From Microbulbifer flavimaris (GTDB lineage: Bacteria > Pseudomonadota > Gammaproteobacteria > Pseudomonadales > Cellvibrionaceae): 64,000 nucleotides of DNA. The notes under the pieces were generated by a model. It was not told where the DNA came from and did no database searches. It saw only the letters and a list, made by a program, of their open reading frames with translations. Positions 1 through 13,114 of the stretch are shown one piece after another. The position numbers and the translations under genes were made by a program. The first letter of the stretch is position 1. Every line of letters starts with the position of its first letter. The stretch covers positions 186,001 to 250,000 of the forward strand of contig NZ_LRFG02000003.1 in the NCBI RefSeq assembly GCF_001641755.2. Direction: 5' to 3'.

Positions 1-1
1 C

Positions 2-694
2 ACTGACAGCGCACCGGTGATGGAGCGCGCCCTGGCGCAGAAAGCAGGGCTGGGCTGGATCGGCAAGAACTGCATGCTGATCAACAGTGGCGCGGGTTCC
101 TGGTTTTTCCTCGGCGAGCTGTTCACCTCCCTGCCGCTGCCCGTGGACGAGAGCGATGAACCCAACCAGTGCGGGGAGTGCAGCGCCTGTCTGAAGGTCT
201 GCCCCACGGACGCGTTTCTGGGCCCCAACCAACTGGATGCCCGCCGCTGCATTTCCTACCTGACGATCGAGAACAAGGGGCCCATTCCTGAAGAATTCCG
301 CGAGCCCATGGGCAACCGGGTGTTTGGCTGCGACGACTGCCAGATCATCTGCCCCTGGAACCGCTTCGCGCAGCCCACGGCAGAGCGGGACTTCCACCCA
401 CGCCACGGTCTCGCCGACGGCGACCTGCTGGCGCTGTTCCGGTGGTCTGAAGACGAGTTTCTGCAGCGCACAGCCGGCTCTGCCATCCGCCGCATCGGCT
501 ATGAGCGCTGGCAGCGTAACCTGGCCGTTGCCATCGGCAATGGCGAGCCTGCTGCCGAAGCCATCGCTGCACTGGAATCCGCCCGGGGCAACGCGACACC
601 GCTGGTGGCGGAACATATCCACTGGGCGCTCCAGCGACTGCGCAGCGGGCGTCGTCGCCGGCGCAAGATCCGGCGCCAATTGAACCAGGACTGA
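2..694 (+). CDS. queG: Epoxyqueuosine reductase QueG (5' end outside window)
   Basis: QueG carries out the last step of queuosine biosynthesis, reducing epoxyqueuosine to queuosine in tRNA with cobalamin and two [4Fe-4S] clusters. The visible part is the C-terminal 230 residues. It starts in the middle of the conserved AGLGWIGKN region, so the true start lies before base 1. Both cluster motifs are seen: CGECSACLKVCP (residues about 57-68 of the fragment) and CDDCQIICPWN. The reading frame is open to the left edge, and the GTG/ATG at 17-22 is internal to the domain, not a start. The C-terminus is strongly basic. Confidence is high; only the N-terminal length is unknown. Confidence 0.93.
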   Translation, partial: TDSAPVMERALAQKAGLGWIGKNCMLINSGAGSWFFLGELFTSLPLPVDESDEPNQCGECSACLKVCPTDAFLGPNQLDARRCISYLTIENKGPIPEEFREPMGNRVFGCDDCQIICPWNRFAQPTAERDFHPRHGLADGDLLALFRWSEDEFLQRTAGSAIRRIGYERWQRNLAVAIGNGEPAAEAIAALESARGNATPLVAEHIHWALQRLRSGRRRRRKIRRQLNQD

Positions 695-710
695 GGGTCA
701 GAGCCAGAGG

Positions 711-1253
711 TCAGGAAAGCCGGAAGAAATGCTCCCGGTAGTGCTTGAGCTCGTCGATACTGTCGCGGATGTCATCCATCGCCAGGTGACTGCTGTGTTT
801 CTTAACGCCCTCGAGCACATCCGGCCGCCAGCGGCGGGCCAGCTCCTTGACGGAACTGACGTCCAGGTTGCGGTAGTGAAAATAGCTCTCCAGCTGCGGC
901 ATGTATTTGACCAGGAAGCGACGGTCCTGACCGATGGAGTTACCGCACATGGGCGAGGCCCCCTCCGGCACCCACTGGCGCAGGAAGTCGAGGGTCTCAC
1001 GCTCTGCTTCGCGCTCGGTGATGTGGGAATCGCGCACCCGCTGGACCAGCCCGGAACCGCCGTGCTGCTCGGTATTCCAGTCATCCATTGCCGCCAGCAG
1101 GGCATCGCTCTGGTGCACCGCCATCGACGGCCCTTCGGCGAGAAGGTTGAGCTTGGAATCCGTGATGATGGTGGCGATCTCGATGATGCGCTCCTTTTCC
1201 GGGTCCAGCCCGGTCATCTCCAGATCGATCCAGATAAGGTTGTTTTGATCCAC
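711..1253 (-). CDS. orn: Oligoribonuclease Orn
   Basis: Orn is a DEDDh-family 3'-5' exonuclease that degrades RNA dinucleotides, including pGpG from c-di-GMP turnover. The 180-residue protein has the first motif IDLEMTGLD near the N-terminus and the HxAxxD-type third motif ([13 protein letters not shown]) near the C-terminus, matching the usual length of about 181. I chose the GTG at 1253 because AAGGAGG lies 6 bases upstream and the homology starts there. The frame stays open much further upstream but that extension is antisense to rsgA and not credible. It is divergent from rsgA, as in E. coli and Pseudomonas. Confidence 0.95.
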   Translation of the reverse strand: MDQNNLIWIDLEMTGLDPEKERIIEIATIITDSKLNLLAEGPSMAVHQSDALLAAMDDWNTEQHGGSGLVQRVRDSHITEREAERETLDFLRQWVPEGASPMCGNSIGQDRRFLVKYMPQLESYFHYRNLDVSSVKELARRWRPDVLEGVKKHSSHLAMDDIRDSIDELKHYREHFFRLS

Positions 1254-1378
1254 GCGCGGCCTCCTTTTGCTTGCGCGAACGGTAGCGCAAAGGTCCGCGC
1301 ATGCAAAGCACAGGGCTCCGGAGCGCGCAAACTGAGCCTCCTCAGGTGAAAAACGACGCCCCCGGGCATGCCTCAAGC

Positions 1379-1384
1379 TATAAT
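1379..1384 (+). promoter_or_regulatory. Candidate -10 element of rsgA
   Basis: A perfect TATAAT lies 46 bases before the chosen rsgA start. No convincing -35 hexamer is present at the usual distance. Its position inside the longer open frame argues for the downstream ATG at 1431 as the true rsgA start. Confidence 0.4.
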
Positions 1385-1430
1385 CCGCGCAAACCTTACC
1401 GGGAGCCCGCACGGTGCAACCTACCCGCCG

Positions 1431-2462
1431 ATGAGCAAGCGCAGACTCAATCGACGCCAGCAGTGGCGTATCGCCAAAATCCAGGAAGAGCGGGAGGCCC
1501 GCGCGCGCAAGCGTGCTGAGAGCGCTGAACAGGCGGTGGAAGAAGGAGATCTCGGCCCGGAACAGACCGGGCTGGTGATTGCCAACTACGGAACCCAGGT
1601 ACTGGTGGAGAGCTCTGAGGACTCCGAACTGCGTCAGCGCTGCCATGTGCGCGCCAATATCGAAACACTGGTCACCGGCGACCGCGTCGCCTGGCGCCCT
1701 GCCGTCAGCGAGCGCACCGGTGGGCTCGGCGTTGTGGGTGCACGGTTGGCCCGCCACTCTGAACTGCAGCGACCGGACCGCTACGGTGACCTGAAGACAG
1801 TCGCCGCGAATATCGACCGTATCGTGATCGTGATCGCCCCCAGGCCAGAGCCTTTCGCCAACGCCATCGACCGCTATCTGGTCGCGGCAGAAAGTACCGG
1901 CATACCGCCGCTGCTGCTGCTGAACAAGATCGACCTGATTGACGACAGCAACCGGCGTCACCTGCAAGACCTGCTGGCCCCCTACCCCGCACTTGGCTAC
2001 CCGGTGCTGGAACTTTCCACCAAAACCGGTGAAGGGCTCAAGCAGCTGCTGGCGACACTGGCGGAAGGCACCAGTGTGTTCGTCGGCCAGTCCGGTGTGG
2101 GCAAGTCCTCGCTGGTCAATGCGCTGCTGCCGGAGGCAGGGGCCCGTACCGGCGCCCTGTCCGAGGCGACCCAGAAGGGCACGCACACCACTACCGCAGC
2201 GGAACTCTTTCACCTGCCGAGCGGTGGCGATCTGATAGACTCGCCCGGCATCCGCGAGTTCGGCCTGTGGCACATGAGCGAGCAGGCCCTGCTCGAGGGT
2301 TTTGTGGAATTTCGGCCCTTTATCGGCCACTGCCGATTCCGCGACTGCCGCCACCAGGGTGAACCGGGCTGCGCCATCAACGAGGCACTGGCGCGCGGGG
2401 ATATCACCGAACGGCGTATGAACAGTTTCCTCCACCTGCGCAACAGCCTGCAGGAAGAGTGA
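1431..2462 (+). CDS. rsgA: Ribosome small-subunit-dependent GTPase A
   Basis: RsgA is a circularly permuted GTPase that helps late 30S subunit maturation. The 343-residue protein shows the permuted order: an N-terminal OB-fold, then G4 (LLNKIDL), G5-like STKTGEGL, the P-loop [11 protein letters not shown]3 DSPGIREFG, and a C-terminal zinc-binding segment with CRFRDCRH...C. The start at 1431 ([11 protein letters not shown]) matches the family N-terminus. An in-frame ATG at 1368 would add 21 unlike residues and would overlap the putative -10 element. It is divergent from orn and followed closely by the sulfurtransferase gene. Confidence 0.95.
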   Translation: MSKRRLNRRQQWRIAKIQEEREARARKRAESAEQAVEEGDLGPEQTGLVIANYGTQVLVESSEDSELRQRCHVRANIETLVTGDRVAWRPAVSERTGGLGVVGARLARHSELQRPDRYGDLKTVAANIDRIVIVIAPRPEPFANAIDRYLVAAESTGIPPLLLLNKIDLIDDSNRRHLQDLLAPYPALGYPVLELSTKTGEGLKQLLATLAEGTSVFVGQSGVGKSSLVNALLPEAGARTGALSEATQKGTHTTTAAELFHLPSGGDLIDSPGIREFGLWHMSEQALLEGFVEFRPFIGHCRFRDCRHQGEPGCAINEALARGDITERRMNSFLHLRNSLQEE

Positions 2463-2495
2463 GTCCCAGCGACCAACAGGAACAGGGAGAGCCTT

Positions 2496-3302
2496 TTGTC
2501 ACAATCATTGCCCTTGATCGTCGAGCCGGAAGCACTGGCTGCGCAACTGGAGCGCGAAGACCTGCTGCTGGTGGACCTCAGCACCCCGGCCAATTACCAG
2601 AGTGGCCATATTCCCGGGGCTGTCCACGTGCCCTTCCAGGCCCTGATGGCGGGCACTCCGCCAGCACCGGGCAAGCTGCCCACCGCCGAGCGTCTGACCG
2701 AACTGTTTCGCAGCATCGGTTTGCGGCCGCAACACCACGTGATCGCTTTTGATGACGAGGGCGGCGGCTGGGCCGGGCGTTTTCTGTGGACACTGGAGGT
2801 GATCGGTCACCGCCAGTACAGCTACCTGAACGGCGGCATGCACGCCTGGCGCGCGGCCGGCCTGCCACTGACTACCGAGCTCCCGGTGGTCCAGCCCAGC
2901 GATATCGAGCTAGAGATCCATACGGACCCCATGATGGAGGCGGAGGAAATTCAGCAACAGCTCGGCGACTCCAGCTTCCGCGTATGGGATGCCCGCTCGC
3001 CGCAGGAATACCGCGGCGAGAAAGTGCTCGCCATGAAGGGCGGCCATATTCCCGGCGCCGTGAATTGCGAATGGACCCAAATGATGGATCCCAAGCGCGA
3101 TCTGCGTATCCGCGAGGACGCCCGCGAATTTCTCGCCAGCGTGGGGATCGACGATAGCCAGCGCATCGTCACCCACTGCCAGAGCCATCACCGGTCGGGA
3201 TTTACCTGGCTGGTGGGCCAGAGCCTTGGCCTCGATATCCGCGCCTACCCGGGCTCCTGGAGCGAATGGGGCAACCTGCCCGACACCCCCACCGAACAGT
3301 AA
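2496..3302 (+). CDS. rhdA: Tandem-rhodanese sulfurtransferase, RhdA type
   Basis: A two-domain rhodanese of 268 residues that moves sulfane sulfur from a donor such as thiosulfate to a thiophilic acceptor. The N-terminal domain is structural; the C-terminal domain carries the active cysteine at about residue 228 in the loop CQSHHRSG. That loop is the signature of Azotobacter/Pseudomonas RhdA (CQTHHRSG), not of classical thiosulfate or mercaptopyruvate sulfurtransferases. Start codon is TTG at 2496, with AGGGAGA upstream. The gene lies directly before psd, as in Pseudomonas. Confidence 0.88.
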   Translation: MSQSLPLIVEPEALAAQLEREDLLLVDLSTPANYQSGHIPGAVHVPFQALMAGTPPAPGKLPTAERLTELFRSIGLRPQHHVIAFDDEGGGWAGRFLWTLEVIGHRQYSYLNGGMHAWRAAGLPLTTELPVVQPSDIELEIHTDPMMEAEEIQQQLGDSSFRVWDARSPQEYRGEKVLAMKGGHIPGAVNCEWTQMMDPKRDLRIREDAREFLASVGIDDSQRIVTHCQSHHRSGFTWLVGQSLGLDIRAYPGSWSEWGNLPDTPTEQ

Positions 3303-3318
3303 TTTTTTTGAGCTTGCT

Positions 3319-4173
3319 ATGAATCCCAAATTGTTTGCCACATTGCAGTACCTGACTCCACAGCACACCCTCTCCCGTGCAGCCGGCTGGCTGGCTGAGA
3401 CCCGCAATGCCTGGGTCAAAGAGCGCTTTACCGGTTGGTTTGTGGATAAGTACGGCGTCGACATGAGCGAAGCGCAGGAACCCGACTATACCGCTTACGC
3501 CAATTTCAATGATTTCTTCACCCGCGCACTCAAGGAAGGCGCGCGCCCGATCGCCGAGGGGGAGAAAGCAGTCGCCTGCCCCGCCGACGGCCATGTCAGC
3601 CAGCTGGGCGAGATCCACAACGGTCGCATTTTCCAGGCCAAGGGCCACGACTACAGCCTGCTGGAACTGGTCGGTGGCGACCCGCAGTTGGCCGCACAGT
3701 TTACCGGCGGAAATTTCGCCACCGTCTACCTGTCGCCGCGGGACTACCATCGGGTCCATATGCCGGTGGATGGTGTATTGCGCAGCATGGTGCATGTGCC
3801 CGGGCAGCTGTTCTCGGTCAACCAGGTCACCACCGAAGAGGTTCCACGCCTGTTCGCCCGCAATGAGCGGGTCGTCTGCGTCTTTGATACCCCGGCCGGC
3901 CCCATGGCCATGGTATTGGTGGGCGCGATGATTGTGGCCAGCATCGAGACGGTCTGGTCGGGGCTGGTAACCCCGCACAAACGGCGCATCCGCACTACCC
4001 ACTATGGCGACAGCAAGCCGATCGCCCTGAAGAAAGGGGAAGAAATGGGTCGCTTCAAACTCGGGTCCACGGTGATCCTGCTCTGTGGTGCAGACCGTGT
4101 GGACTGGCTGGAATCACTTGGCGCCGAGAGCCCGGTGAAGATGGGGGAGGAAATCGGGCAACTGGCGCAATAG
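3319..4173 (+). CDS. psd: Phosphatidylserine decarboxylase proenzyme
   Basis: Psd converts phosphatidylserine to phosphatidylethanolamine at the inner membrane. The proenzyme cleaves itself at the LGST motif (serine about residue 250), turning that serine into the pyruvoyl cofactor of the alpha subunit. The 284-residue length is normal for the bacterial proteobacterial type. The conserved [13 protein letters not shown] segment is present. The ATG at 3319 fits the family N-terminus ([12 protein letters not shown]). It follows rhdA by only 16 bases, so both are probably co-transcribed. Confidence 0.96.
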   Translation: MNPKLFATLQYLTPQHTLSRAAGWLAETRNAWVKERFTGWFVDKYGVDMSEAQEPDYTAYANFNDFFTRALKEGARPIAEGEKAVACPADGHVSQLGEIHNGRIFQAKGHDYSLLELVGGDPQLAAQFTGGNFATVYLSPRDYHRVHMPVDGVLRSMVHVPGQLFSVNQVTTEEVPRLFARNERVVCVFDTPAGPMAMVLVGAMIVASIETVWSGLVTPHKRRIRTTHYGDSKPIALKKGEEMGRFKLGSTVILLCGADRVDWLESLGAESPVKMGEEIGQLAQ

Positions 4174-4308
4174 CGCCGTCAGCTGGAATTCAACCCCGGG
4201 CCGCGGCAGCTTGATGGCGCGGCCCGCAAGGAAACTGAAAGAAAGTTGAGAGGAAGCGGAGAGGAAGCTGACAGCTGGTAAGGCGCGCGGATCAGGCCTG
4301 CCCGCTGA

Positions 4309-5679
4309 CTAGCCGAATAAGCGGGAAAAGAAACTCGGTAGCCCGCTGCGGCTGAACAGGTAAGCATCGCGAACGGCCGCCACATCCACTTCCGGGAAGC
4401 GGCTTGGCTCCAGGTCCTTGACGATGGAAATCTTGTCACCGGGGGTCAACTTGCCGCGCTCCACAAGACGCTCCTTGCGGTCGTCGTCAGCGGCCAGGTC
4501 CAGCAGGCGCGGTTCAGGCAGTTGTTGCTTGTCCCGGTCCAGTACCACCATGACCTTTGGCTTCAACCGGCGGCGGTATGTCTGCTCCAGCACGACCGCC
4601 ACCTCTCCGGTGGAGAGCTCCACCTGTGTCCCGGTCGGATAGAGGCCAATGGCCTGGATAAATTCCACCACCAGCTGCTCCTGGTAGCAGATACCCCGCA
4701 GGTCATAGAGCTCTGCCACAGCGCGGGAGGGCGCCACCGGGAAACGGGCTCCGCGGGGATTGGTAGCCTCGTCGTAAAAAGTGACGATACCGCACATGCG
4801 GGCCAGCACAGGGATCTTGTCGCCGCGCAATCCAGCCGGATAGCCGCTGCCATCGTGACGCTCGCGGTGACACTGGACGATCTTGACCACCTCGGGATCC
4901 AACTGCGGATCTCGGGACAACAGCTCCACGCTGTGGCCGACAAACTTGCGGTATTCCAGCTCCTGACGGGGGTTGCGCTCGACGGCCTGCAGCACCTCGT
5001 CGTCAAGGAGCAGTTTGCCCACGTCTTTGAGCAACGCGGCGAGCCCCAGCCGGATCAGGTCCTGACGGCGCAGGCCAATATGGCGACCGAAGAGCACGGC
5101 CCAGATGCCAGCGCGAATAGAATGACGGTAGGTGTGCTCGTCCTTTTCCTGAATCCGGGCGAGCCAGGCAGACGCGTCAGGGCTGCGCAGCATGCTGTCT
5201 ACCAACTGCTCCATCGCGCCCTGTATTTTGCGCAGCGGCAGCGCGCGCTGCTCACCGATCAGGGACCCGACCGCGTCCAGGCCCTGTGCGATCTCCCGGT
5301 ACAGTTTTTCGGCCTTGGCAGCTTCTTTGCGGGCGGGCACCGGTTGCGGGTAGGCGTCGCGCTGCACCTGGACCGGGCGGCAGGGAATCAGTGCCGGTGT
5401 GGCCGGACCGCGGGAGGATCGCACTCCCCTGGGCTTCTCCGCGGTCGCGGCGGCAGATTGACTGATGCGTCGCAGTTTGACGCCCACATCGCCCACGGTC
5501 TTGACCACGTCCACGTAGACATAGCGACAGTATTTCTGCAGCTGGCGGATCTCTTCGAGGTCGCGGATGTAGAAGCCCTGCAGGGCAAACGGGGTACGCG
5601 TCCACGGGCGATCGAGGCGCGACACAAACATGCCGCGCTGCAGATCTTCTACATAAACTTTCGCTTGTTCAATCGCCAC
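4309..5679 (-). CDS. DUF3391/HD-GYP-type protein with degenerate active site
   Basis: A 456-residue protein with an N-terminal DUF3391-like segment (residues about 5-75, FVSRLDRPW) and a central HD-GYP domain (about 150-310). HD-GYP proteins usually hydrolyse cyclic di-GMP. Here the HD pair is replaced by K218-D219 (ALLKDVGK), and the HHE of the GYP region reads H271-R272-E273 before the intact DGSGYP. H186 and H249 remain. The metal site is therefore incomplete, and the protein may bind rather than cleave a ligand. Start is taken at GTG 5679, with no clear Shine-Dalgarno. It converges with psd. Confidence 0.8.
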   Translation of the reverse strand: MAIEQAKVYVEDLQRGMFVSRLDRPWTRTPFALQGFYIRDLEEIRQLQKYCRYVYVDVVKTVGDVGVKLRRISQSAAATAEKPRGVRSSRGPATPALIPCRPVQVQRDAYPQPVPARKEAAKAEKLYREIAQGLDAVGSLIGEQRALPLRKIQGAMEQLVDSMLRSPDASAWLARIQEKDEHTYRHSIRAGIWAVLFGRHIGLRRQDLIRLGLAALLKDVGKLLLDDEVLQAVERNPRQELEYRKFVGHSVELLSRDPQLDPEVVKIVQCHRERHDGSGYPAGLRGDKIPVLARMCGIVTFYDEATNPRGARFPVAPSRAVAELYDLRGICYQEQLVVEFIQAIGLYPTGTQVELSTGEVAVVLEQTYRRRLKPKVMVVLDRDKQQLPEPRLLDLAADDDRKERLVERGKLTPGDKISIVKDLEPSRFPEVDVAAVRDAYLFSRSGLPSFFSRLFG

Positions 5680-5870
5680 GGAGGGAAATGCTTTTTTGTT
5701 GGTTATTTATTCGTCGATATCCGCCACGGGCTGGGACACGAGGCGCAACACGCATTTATACCACGACTGCGTCAGTATGGAATCAGAGTCTAACGCCCAG
5801 CGCACACCGTAAGTGTGACACCCATCACACTTTTGGTGTTATTTTCACTCCCCTTCAAGCAGACAAGCCG

Positions 5871-6950
5871 TCAGACGTGGTATTTCGGAGACAGCTCGTG
5901 CACCGCGTCGATCATGGCCCGTGCATGTTCGGGATCCACCTTCGGCGTGATGCCATGCCCCAGGTTGAACACGTGACCGTCCCCGCGACCAAAGCTGGCC
6001 AGGACAGAAGCCACCTCCTCGCGGATACGCTCTGGACTGGCATAGAGTACAGCCGGATCCAGATTGCCCTGCAGCGCCACCCGGTCGCCCACACGGGCGC
6101 GGGCGGTGCCGATATCGGTGGTCCAGTCGAGACCCAGCGCAGAGGCACCAGTCTCCGCCATCGCCTCCAGCCACTGACCGCCGCCCTTGGTGAAGAGAAT
6201 GGCCGGTACCGGCCGGCCGTCGGCCTCCTTGATCAGGCCACCGACGATACGCTCCATATACTGGAGGGAAAATTCCCGGTAGGCCCCGTGGCTGAGCGCG
6301 CCACCCCAGGTATCAAAAATCTGAACCGCCTGGGCGCCGGCACGGATCTGGGCATTCAGGTAGTCCGTCACCGAATCAGCCAGCACGGACAGCAGCTGGT
6401 GCATCAGTTCCGGTCGACTGTAGAGCATCTCCTTGCAACGGGCGAAATCCCGGCTCGAACCGCCTTCGACCATGTAGGTAGCGAGCGTCCAGGGGCTACC
6501 TGAAAAGCCAATAAGCGGTACCCGCCCATTCAAGGCACGGCGGATCGTGCTCACCGCATTCATCACGTAATCCAGATCGGACTCGCTCTTTACCACCTCG
6601 AGCCCGCAAATATCCGCCTCGGTACGCACCGGCTTGCGGAATTTGGGTCCTTCGCCTTCCTCGAAATAGAGCCCCAGTCCCATGGCATCGGGGATGGTCA
6701 GAATATCCGAGAACAGGATGGCGGCGTCCAGGTCGTAGCGCTCGAGCGGCTGCAGGGTTACCTCGCAGGCCAGCTCGGTATTCCGGCACAGATCCATAAA
6801 GCTTCCCGCCTGAGCACGGGTGGCCCGGTATTCCGGCAGGTAGCGCCCCGCCTGGCGCATCATCCACACAGGGGTGCGGTCAACGGGCTGGCGCAGCAGG
6901 GCGCGCAGGAAACGGTCGTTCTTCAGTTCAGAGGGCTTGGCGTCGGACAT
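5871..6950 (-). CDS. hemE: Uroporphyrinogen decarboxylase
   Basis: HemE decarboxylates the four acetate side chains of uroporphyrinogen III to give coproporphyrinogen III in heme synthesis. The N-terminal signature [17 protein letters not shown] and [16 protein letters not shown] is intact, as is the conserved [12 protein letters not shown] segment. The 359-residue length matches the family. I use the ATG at 6950; an in-frame GTG three codons earlier is less likely. It stands alone, away from the hemCDXY cluster at 37-42 kb. Confidence 0.96.
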   Translation of the reverse strand: MSDAKPSELKNDRFLRALLRQPVDRTPVWMMRQAGRYLPEYRATRAQAGSFMDLCRNTELACEVTLQPLERYDLDAAILFSDILTIPDAMGLGLYFEEGEGPKFRKPVRTEADICGLEVVKSESDLDYVMNAVSTIRRALNGRVPLIGFSGSPWTLATYMVEGGSSRDFARCKEMLYSRPELMHQLLSVLADSVTDYLNAQIRAGAQAVQIFDTWGGALSHGAYREFSLQYMERIVGGLIKEADGRPVPAILFTKGGGQWLEAMAETGASALGLDWTTDIGTARARVGDRVALQGNLDPAVLYASPERIREEVASVLASFGRGDGHVFNLGHGITPKVDPEHARAMIDAVHELSPKYHV

Positions 6951-7172
6951 GGTTACCACGGGCTGGCTAAAAAGGCGGCTATTGTAGCGGGGTGCTGCGG
7001 GGGAAAACAGGACTGGACGCGAGATGGCACAAACGATCAGGTTTGGCCTGCCCTCCCCTCGTCAGTCGACCGTCCGGAGTCGACAGAATCGCGAGCGATC
7101 AGCCCGCCCCTCTCTCCCCGCAGGGCTTTGACGACCCGGATTTATGGTGAGCCGTCTGCGGGTCTCGCGCAC

Positions 7173-7200
7173 CAAAAAAAGGGGGCACTGCCCCCCCCTT
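7173..7200 (-). terminator. Rho-independent terminator of gltBD
   Basis: On the minus strand a GGGGGCAGTGCCCCC hairpin is followed by seven T residues, 22-50 bases after the gltD stop codon. This is a typical intrinsic terminator. Confidence 0.85.
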
Positions 7201-7222
7201 CGACTATTGGCTCACCGGCAGG

Positions 7223-8653
<1,431 letters not shown>

Positions 8654-11600
8654 TTACTCACCACGCTTGCGCACATCGGATAGCAGGCCGGCGAGACTCG
8701 CCGCCTTGGGTTTTACCAGCCAGAAGCGGCTCAGGTAATCGTCGAAGTTGTCCAGCAGCTCCGCGCCCCATTCGCTGCCGGTTTCGGCGACGTACTCCTC
8801 GATCACCTCGCGCAGGTGGCTCTGGTTAGGTTCGAGGGTCTCGCTGCTGATGCGCCGCAATTCAATCAACTCGTGATTGCACTTGTCGAAGAAATCCCGC
8901 TCCAGGTCCAGCACATAGGCAAAACCGCCGGTCATACCGGCACCGAAGTTGAAGCCGGTCTTTCCGAGCACCGCCACCATACCGCCGGTCATGTATTCAC
9001 AGCAGTGGTCGCCTGCGCCCTCAACCACAGCGAAGGCACCGGAGTTGCGCACGGCGAAACGCTCGCCGGCGCGCCCGGCGGCGAATAGCTTGCCGCCGGT
9101 GGCACCGTACAGGCAGGTATTGCCGACGATACTGGTGTCCTGGGAGGCAAAGCTGCTTCCCGCAGGGGGACGAATCACCAGCTTGCCGCCGGCCATGCCC
9201 TTGCCGACGTAGTCGTTGGCATCGCCGTCCAGATACATCTCCAGGCCACCGGCATTCCACACGCCGAATGACTGCCCGGCAACACCGGTCAGACGTATTT
9301 TCAGCGGAGCGTCCACCATCCCCTGGTTACCGTGACGCCGGGCGATTTCACCGGACAGGCGGGCGCCGATGGAGCGATCACAGTTGGTAACGGTGTACTC
9401 ATACTCGCCGCCGGACAGGCTCTCGATGGCCGGCAGCATATCCGCCACCATCCGCTCCGCCAGCTCACCCTTGTCCCAGGGCGTGTTTTGCGGCTGCTGA
9501 CAGGTCTGCGGCTTTTCAGACAGCAGTGCGTCGGTATGCAGCAGCGGCGACAGATCGAGCTTGTTCTGCTTGTCGGTCTGGCCCTCGAGCACCTGCAACA
9601 GGTCCACGCGCCCCACCAGTTCCTCCAGCGAGCGCACGCCCAGGCGCGCCATCCACTCGCGGGTTTCCTCAGCCACGAAGCGGAAGAAGTTCATCGCCAT
9701 TTCCGCGGTGCCGATGTAGTGATCGTCGCGCAGATCTTGGTTCTGGGTGGCGACACCGGTGGCGCAGTTGTTGAGGTGGCAGATACGCAAGTACTTACAC
9801 CCCAGCGCCACCATGGGCGCCGTGCCAAAGCCGAAGCTCTCGGCGCCGAGGATGGCTGCCTTGACGACGTCGAGGCCGGACTTGAGTCCACCGTCAGTCT
9901 GCACGCGGACCTTGTCGCGCAGGTCGTTGGCGCGCAGGGTCTGGTGGGTTTCCGCCAGACCCAACTCCCAGGGAGAGCCGGCATAGCGGATCGAGGTGAT
10001 CGGGCTCGCAGCGGTACCGCCGTCATAACCGGAGATAGTGATCAGGTCGGCATAGGCCTTGGCGACACCGGCGGCGATAGTGCCCACGCCCGGCCGCGAA
10101 ACCAGTTTCACGGAAACCAGCGCATCCGGATTGACCTGCTTCAGGTCGAAGATCAGCTGGGCCAGGTCTTCGATGGAGTAGATATCGTGGTGCGGCGGTG
10201 GCGAAATGAGGGTCACCCCCGGTACCGAGTAGCGCAGCCGCGCGATCAGCTCGTTGACCTTGCCACCGGGCAACTGGCCGCCCTCACCCGGCTTCGCCCC
10301 CTGGGCGACCTTGATCTGCAATACCTCGGCATTCACCAGGTAGTGCGGGGTAACTCCGAAGCGACCGGAGGCCACCTGCTTGATCTTGGAAACCTTGTCG
10401 GTACCGAAGCGCGCCGGGTCCTCGCCACCCTCACCGCTGTTAGAGCGGCCGCCCAGGCGGTTCATGGCCTGGGCCAGGGACTCGTGGGCCTCCGGAGACA
10501 GGGCACCGAGAGACATCGCCGCCGAATCGAAACGGCGCAGGATATTCTCTGCCGGCTCCACCTGGTCAATGGCAATGGATTCCAGGTTGTCCCGGAATCC
10601 GAGCAGGTCACGCAGGGTCGCCACCGGGCGCTGGTTGACCAGCTCGGCGTAATCCCGCCAGATAGCGTAATCACCGGTGCGAACCGCCTGCTGCAGGGTC
10701 ATGACTACGTCCGGGTTGAACGCATGGTATTCCTGACCGTGGACGTATTTGTGCAGGCCGCCCGGCGATACCGGCTTGCGCGCTTTCCAGGCGCTCTCTG
10801 CACGCTTGGCCGTATCCACCTGCAGGTCAGCAAATCCAGCGCCCTCGATTCGCGTCGGCGCTCCCGGGAAGCACAAGTCCACGACGTCACGGGACAGGCC
10901 CACCAGTTCGAACAGCAGTGCGCCGCGGTAGGACGCCACCGTGGAAATCCCCATCTTGGAGAGGATTTTCAGCAGGCCCTTGATGATGCCGTTGCGATAA
11001 TTCTTCTGTGCTTCCGCCGCATCCAGCAACAGCTCACCGGTCTCGATCAGGTGGTTGATGATGCTGTAAGAGAAGTAGGGGTGTACCGCCGTCGCGCCCA
11101 CGCCAACCAGGCAGGCAAGCTGGTGCGCATCCCGGGCACTCGCAGTATCGACGATCACATTGGAGTCACAGCGCAGGCCGGCGTGCACCAGGTGATGATG
11201 TACCGCGCCGGTAGCCAGCAGCGCATCGATCGGCAGCCTGTCCGGCTGGATGTCGCGGTCCGACAACACCACCAGTACCGTGCCGGCACGCACCGATGCT
11301 TCCACATCGGCGCAAAGCTGGCGAATGGCCGCCTCCAGGTCGTGCTGGGCGGGATCGAAATTGAGGTCGAAAATCTTCGCTTCGAAGCCGGGGCGATCCA
11401 GCTCCAGCAAGGCCGTGTACTTCATGTGGGACAGTACCGGCGAGGACAGGATCACCCGATCCGCGTGCTCCGGCGTTTCCTCGAAAACGGATTTTTCCCG
11501 GCCCACGCAGGTTTCCAGGGACATGACCACCGTTTCCCGCAGCGGGTCGATGGGGGGATTGGTCACCTGGGCGAACTGCTGGCGGAAATAGTCGTAAATC

Positions 11601-13102
11601 GTGCGGTTGTGACGGGACAGCACCGCCATCGGCGTATCGTCCCCCATGGAACCGACCGCTTCCTGGCCAGCCTCGGCCATCGGTCGCACCACGGAATCCC
11701 GCTCCTCCAGCGAGGAACTGAACAGTTTCTGGTAAACCTTGAACTGCTCATAGGAGAAATTATTGTCCACCGGAGCCGTCACCAGGGTGGAGCGGATGCG
11801 GCGGGCCTTGTCCTTCAGCCAGCGCTTGTAGGGCTGGCGGGCCTTCAACATGTTGTCGATATCGGCGGTGTGGTACAGCTTGCCCTCTTGGGTATCCACC
11901 GACAGCATCTGGCCCGGGCCGAGGCGGCCCTTTGCCACCACGTCTTCGGGTTTGTAGTCGTAGACACCGATTTCGGACGCGACGGTGATGATGTCGTCCT
12001 TGGTGATCACCCAGCGGGACGGGCGCAGGCCGTTGCGATCCAGGGTGCAGACGGCGTAGCGGCCGTCCGTCATCACCAGGCCTGCCGGGCCGTCCCACGG
12101 CTCCATATGCATGGAGATGTATTCGTAGAAACCGCGCAGGTCGGGATCCATGCTCTCTACGTTTTGCCAGGCCGGCGGCACCAGCATGCGCACCGCACGG
12201 TGCAGCTCCATACCTCCGGCAATCAGCATCTCCAGCATGTTGTCGAGGCTGGAGGAATCCGAGCCCTCACGGTTGACCAGTGGCGCCAGCTCCGCCAGTT
12301 CCGGCAGCAGGGGGCTGGAAAACTTCGGTGTGCGAGCCACGGACCAGTTGCGGTTACCGGTAATGGTGTTGATCTCGCCGTTGTGGGCGAGCAGGCGGAA
12401 TGGTTGCGCCAGCGGCCAGCGCGGCATGGTATTGGTGGAGAATCGCTGGTGGAAAACGCAGATCGCAGTTTCCAGGCGCGGGTCCGCCAGCTCCGGAAAG
12501 AATTTCGCCAGGTCGGCGGGCATCATCAGGCCTTTGTAGGAAACGACCTGGGCGGAAAGGCTGGCAATGTACACACCCGCCGCCAGCTGCTGCTCCGCTT
12601 TGCGTCGCGCGACGTACAGGCGCGCATTGAACTTGGCTTCGCCGAGGGGCTGCTCGGCATCATTGATCAGCAGATGCTCAAAGCGCGGCAGGGATTCCCG
12701 GGCGATCGGACCGAGGCATTCCGGGTTGGTCGGCACGGTGCGCCAACCGGCAACACGCAGTCCCTGGGCCTCAAGCTCGCGGGCAAGGATATCTCGCCCG
12801 GCCTGGGCCTCTTGGTCGTCGAGGGGCAGCATGATGACGCCGACGGCGTATTGGTCGGTCAGTTCAGCGCCGCACTGCTCGCGGGCCTCGGCGCGCAGGA
12901 ATGCATCCGGCTTCTGCAGCAACAGGCCACAGCCATCGCCGGTTTTACCATCGGCGGCGATACCGCCGCGGTGGGTCATACAGGTGAGCGACTCGATCGC
13001 CGTCTCCACCAGCTTGTGGCTCACCTGACCTTTCAGGTGTGCGATCAGGCCAAAACCACAGTTGTCCTTGAACTCATCCAACCGATACAGACCGCTACCC
13101 AT
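8654..13102 (-). CDS. gltB: Glutamate synthase (NADPH) large subunit
   Basis: GltB makes two glutamates from glutamine and 2-oxoglutarate. The order is an N-terminal class II glutaminase domain, central domain, FMN-binding synthase domain with the CxxxxxxC 3Fe-4S ligands ([15 protein letters not shown]), and the C-terminal beta-helix (GXXGXXXG-like repeats near [11 protein letters not shown]). The catalytic cysteine is in [10 protein letters not shown], so a short propeptide is removed. I use the ATG at 13102 because AGGAA precedes it and [11 protein letters not shown] matches family N-termini; the ATG at 13114 is the alternative. It is the first gene of gltBD. Confidence 0.96.
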   Translation of the reverse strand: MGSGLYRLDEFKDNCGFGLIAHLKGQVSHKLVETAIESLTCMTHRGGIAADGKTGDGCGLLLQKPDAFLRAEAREQCGAELTDQYAVGVIMLPLDDQEAQAGRDILARELEAQGLRVAGWRTVPTNPECLGPIARESLPRFEHLLINDAEQPLGEAKFNARLYVARRKAEQQLAAGVYIASLSAQVVSYKGLMMPADLAKFFPELADPRLETAICVFHQRFSTNTMPRWPLAQPFRLLAHNGEINTITGNRNWSVARTPKFSSPLLPELAELAPLVNREGSDSSSLDNMLEMLIAGGMELHRAVRMLVPPAWQNVESMDPDLRGFYEYISMHMEPWDGPAGLVMTDGRYAVCTLDRNGLRPSRWVITKDDIITVASEIGVYDYKPEDVVAKGRLGPGQMLSVDTQEGKLYHTADIDNMLKARQPYKRWLKDKARRIRSTLVTAPVDNNFSYEQFKVYQKLFSSSLEERDSVVRPMAEAGQEAVGSMGDDTPMAVLSRHNRTIYDYFRQQFAQVTNPPIDPLRETVVMSLETCVGREKSVFEETPEHADRVILSSPVLSHMKYTALLELDRPGFEAKIFDLNFDPAQHDLEAAIRQLCADVEASVRAGTVLVVLSDRDIQPDRLPIDALLATGAVHHHLVHAGLRCDSNVIVDTASARDAHQLACLVGVGATAVHPYFSYSIINHLIETGELLLDAAEAQKNYRNGIIKGLLKILSKMGISTVASYRGALLFELVGLSRDVVDLCFPGAPTRIEGAGFADLQVDTAKRAESAWKARKPVSPGGLHKYVHGQEYHAFNPDVVMTLQQAVRTGDYAIWRDYAELVNQRPVATLRDLLGFRDNLESIAIDQVEPAENILRRFDSAAMSLGALSPEAHESLAQAMNRLGGRSNSGEGGEDPARFGTDKVSKIKQVASGRFGVTPHYLVNAEVLQIKVAQGAKPGEGGQLPGGKVNELIARLRYSVPGVTLISPPPHHDIYSIEDLAQLIFDLKQVNPDALVSVKLVSRPGVGTIAAGVAKAYADLITISGYDGGTAASPITSIRYAGSPWELGLAETHQTLRANDLRDKVRVQTDGGLKSGLDVVKAAILGAESFGFGTAPMVALGCKYLRICHLNNCATGVATQNQDLRDDHYIGTAEMAMNFFRFVAEETREWMARLGVRSLEELVGRVDLLQVLEGQTDKQNKLDLSPLLHTDALLSEKPQTCQQPQNTPWDKGELAERMVADMLPAIESLSGGEYEYTVTNCDRSIGARLSGEIARRHGNQGMVDAPLKIRLTGVAGQSFGVWNAGGLEMYLDGDANDYVGKGMAGGKLVIRPPAGSSFASQDTSIVGNTCLYGATGGKLFAAGRAGERFAVRNSGAFAVVEGAGDHCCEYMTGGMVAVLGKTGFNFGAGMTGGFAYVLDLERDFFDKCNHELIELRRISSETLEPNQSHLREVIEEYVAETGSEWGAELLDNFDDYLSRFWLVKPKAASLAGLLSDVRKRGE

Positions 13103-13114
13103 AAAATTCCTCAT

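Noticed and set aside
1254-2435. N-terminal extension of orn
   Set aside because: It is antisense to rsgA and not conserved; the GTG at 1253 has an AAGGAGG site.
4197-4224. GC-rich inverted repeat between psd and the HD-GYP gene
   Set aside because: Eight-base stem with a 12-base loop and no T tract; may be chance in GC-rich DNA.
5811-5832. Inverted repeat AAGTGTG / CACACTT between the HD-GYP gene and hemE
   Set aside because: Only a seven-base stem and no T run after hemE on the minus strand; too weak to call a terminator or an operator.
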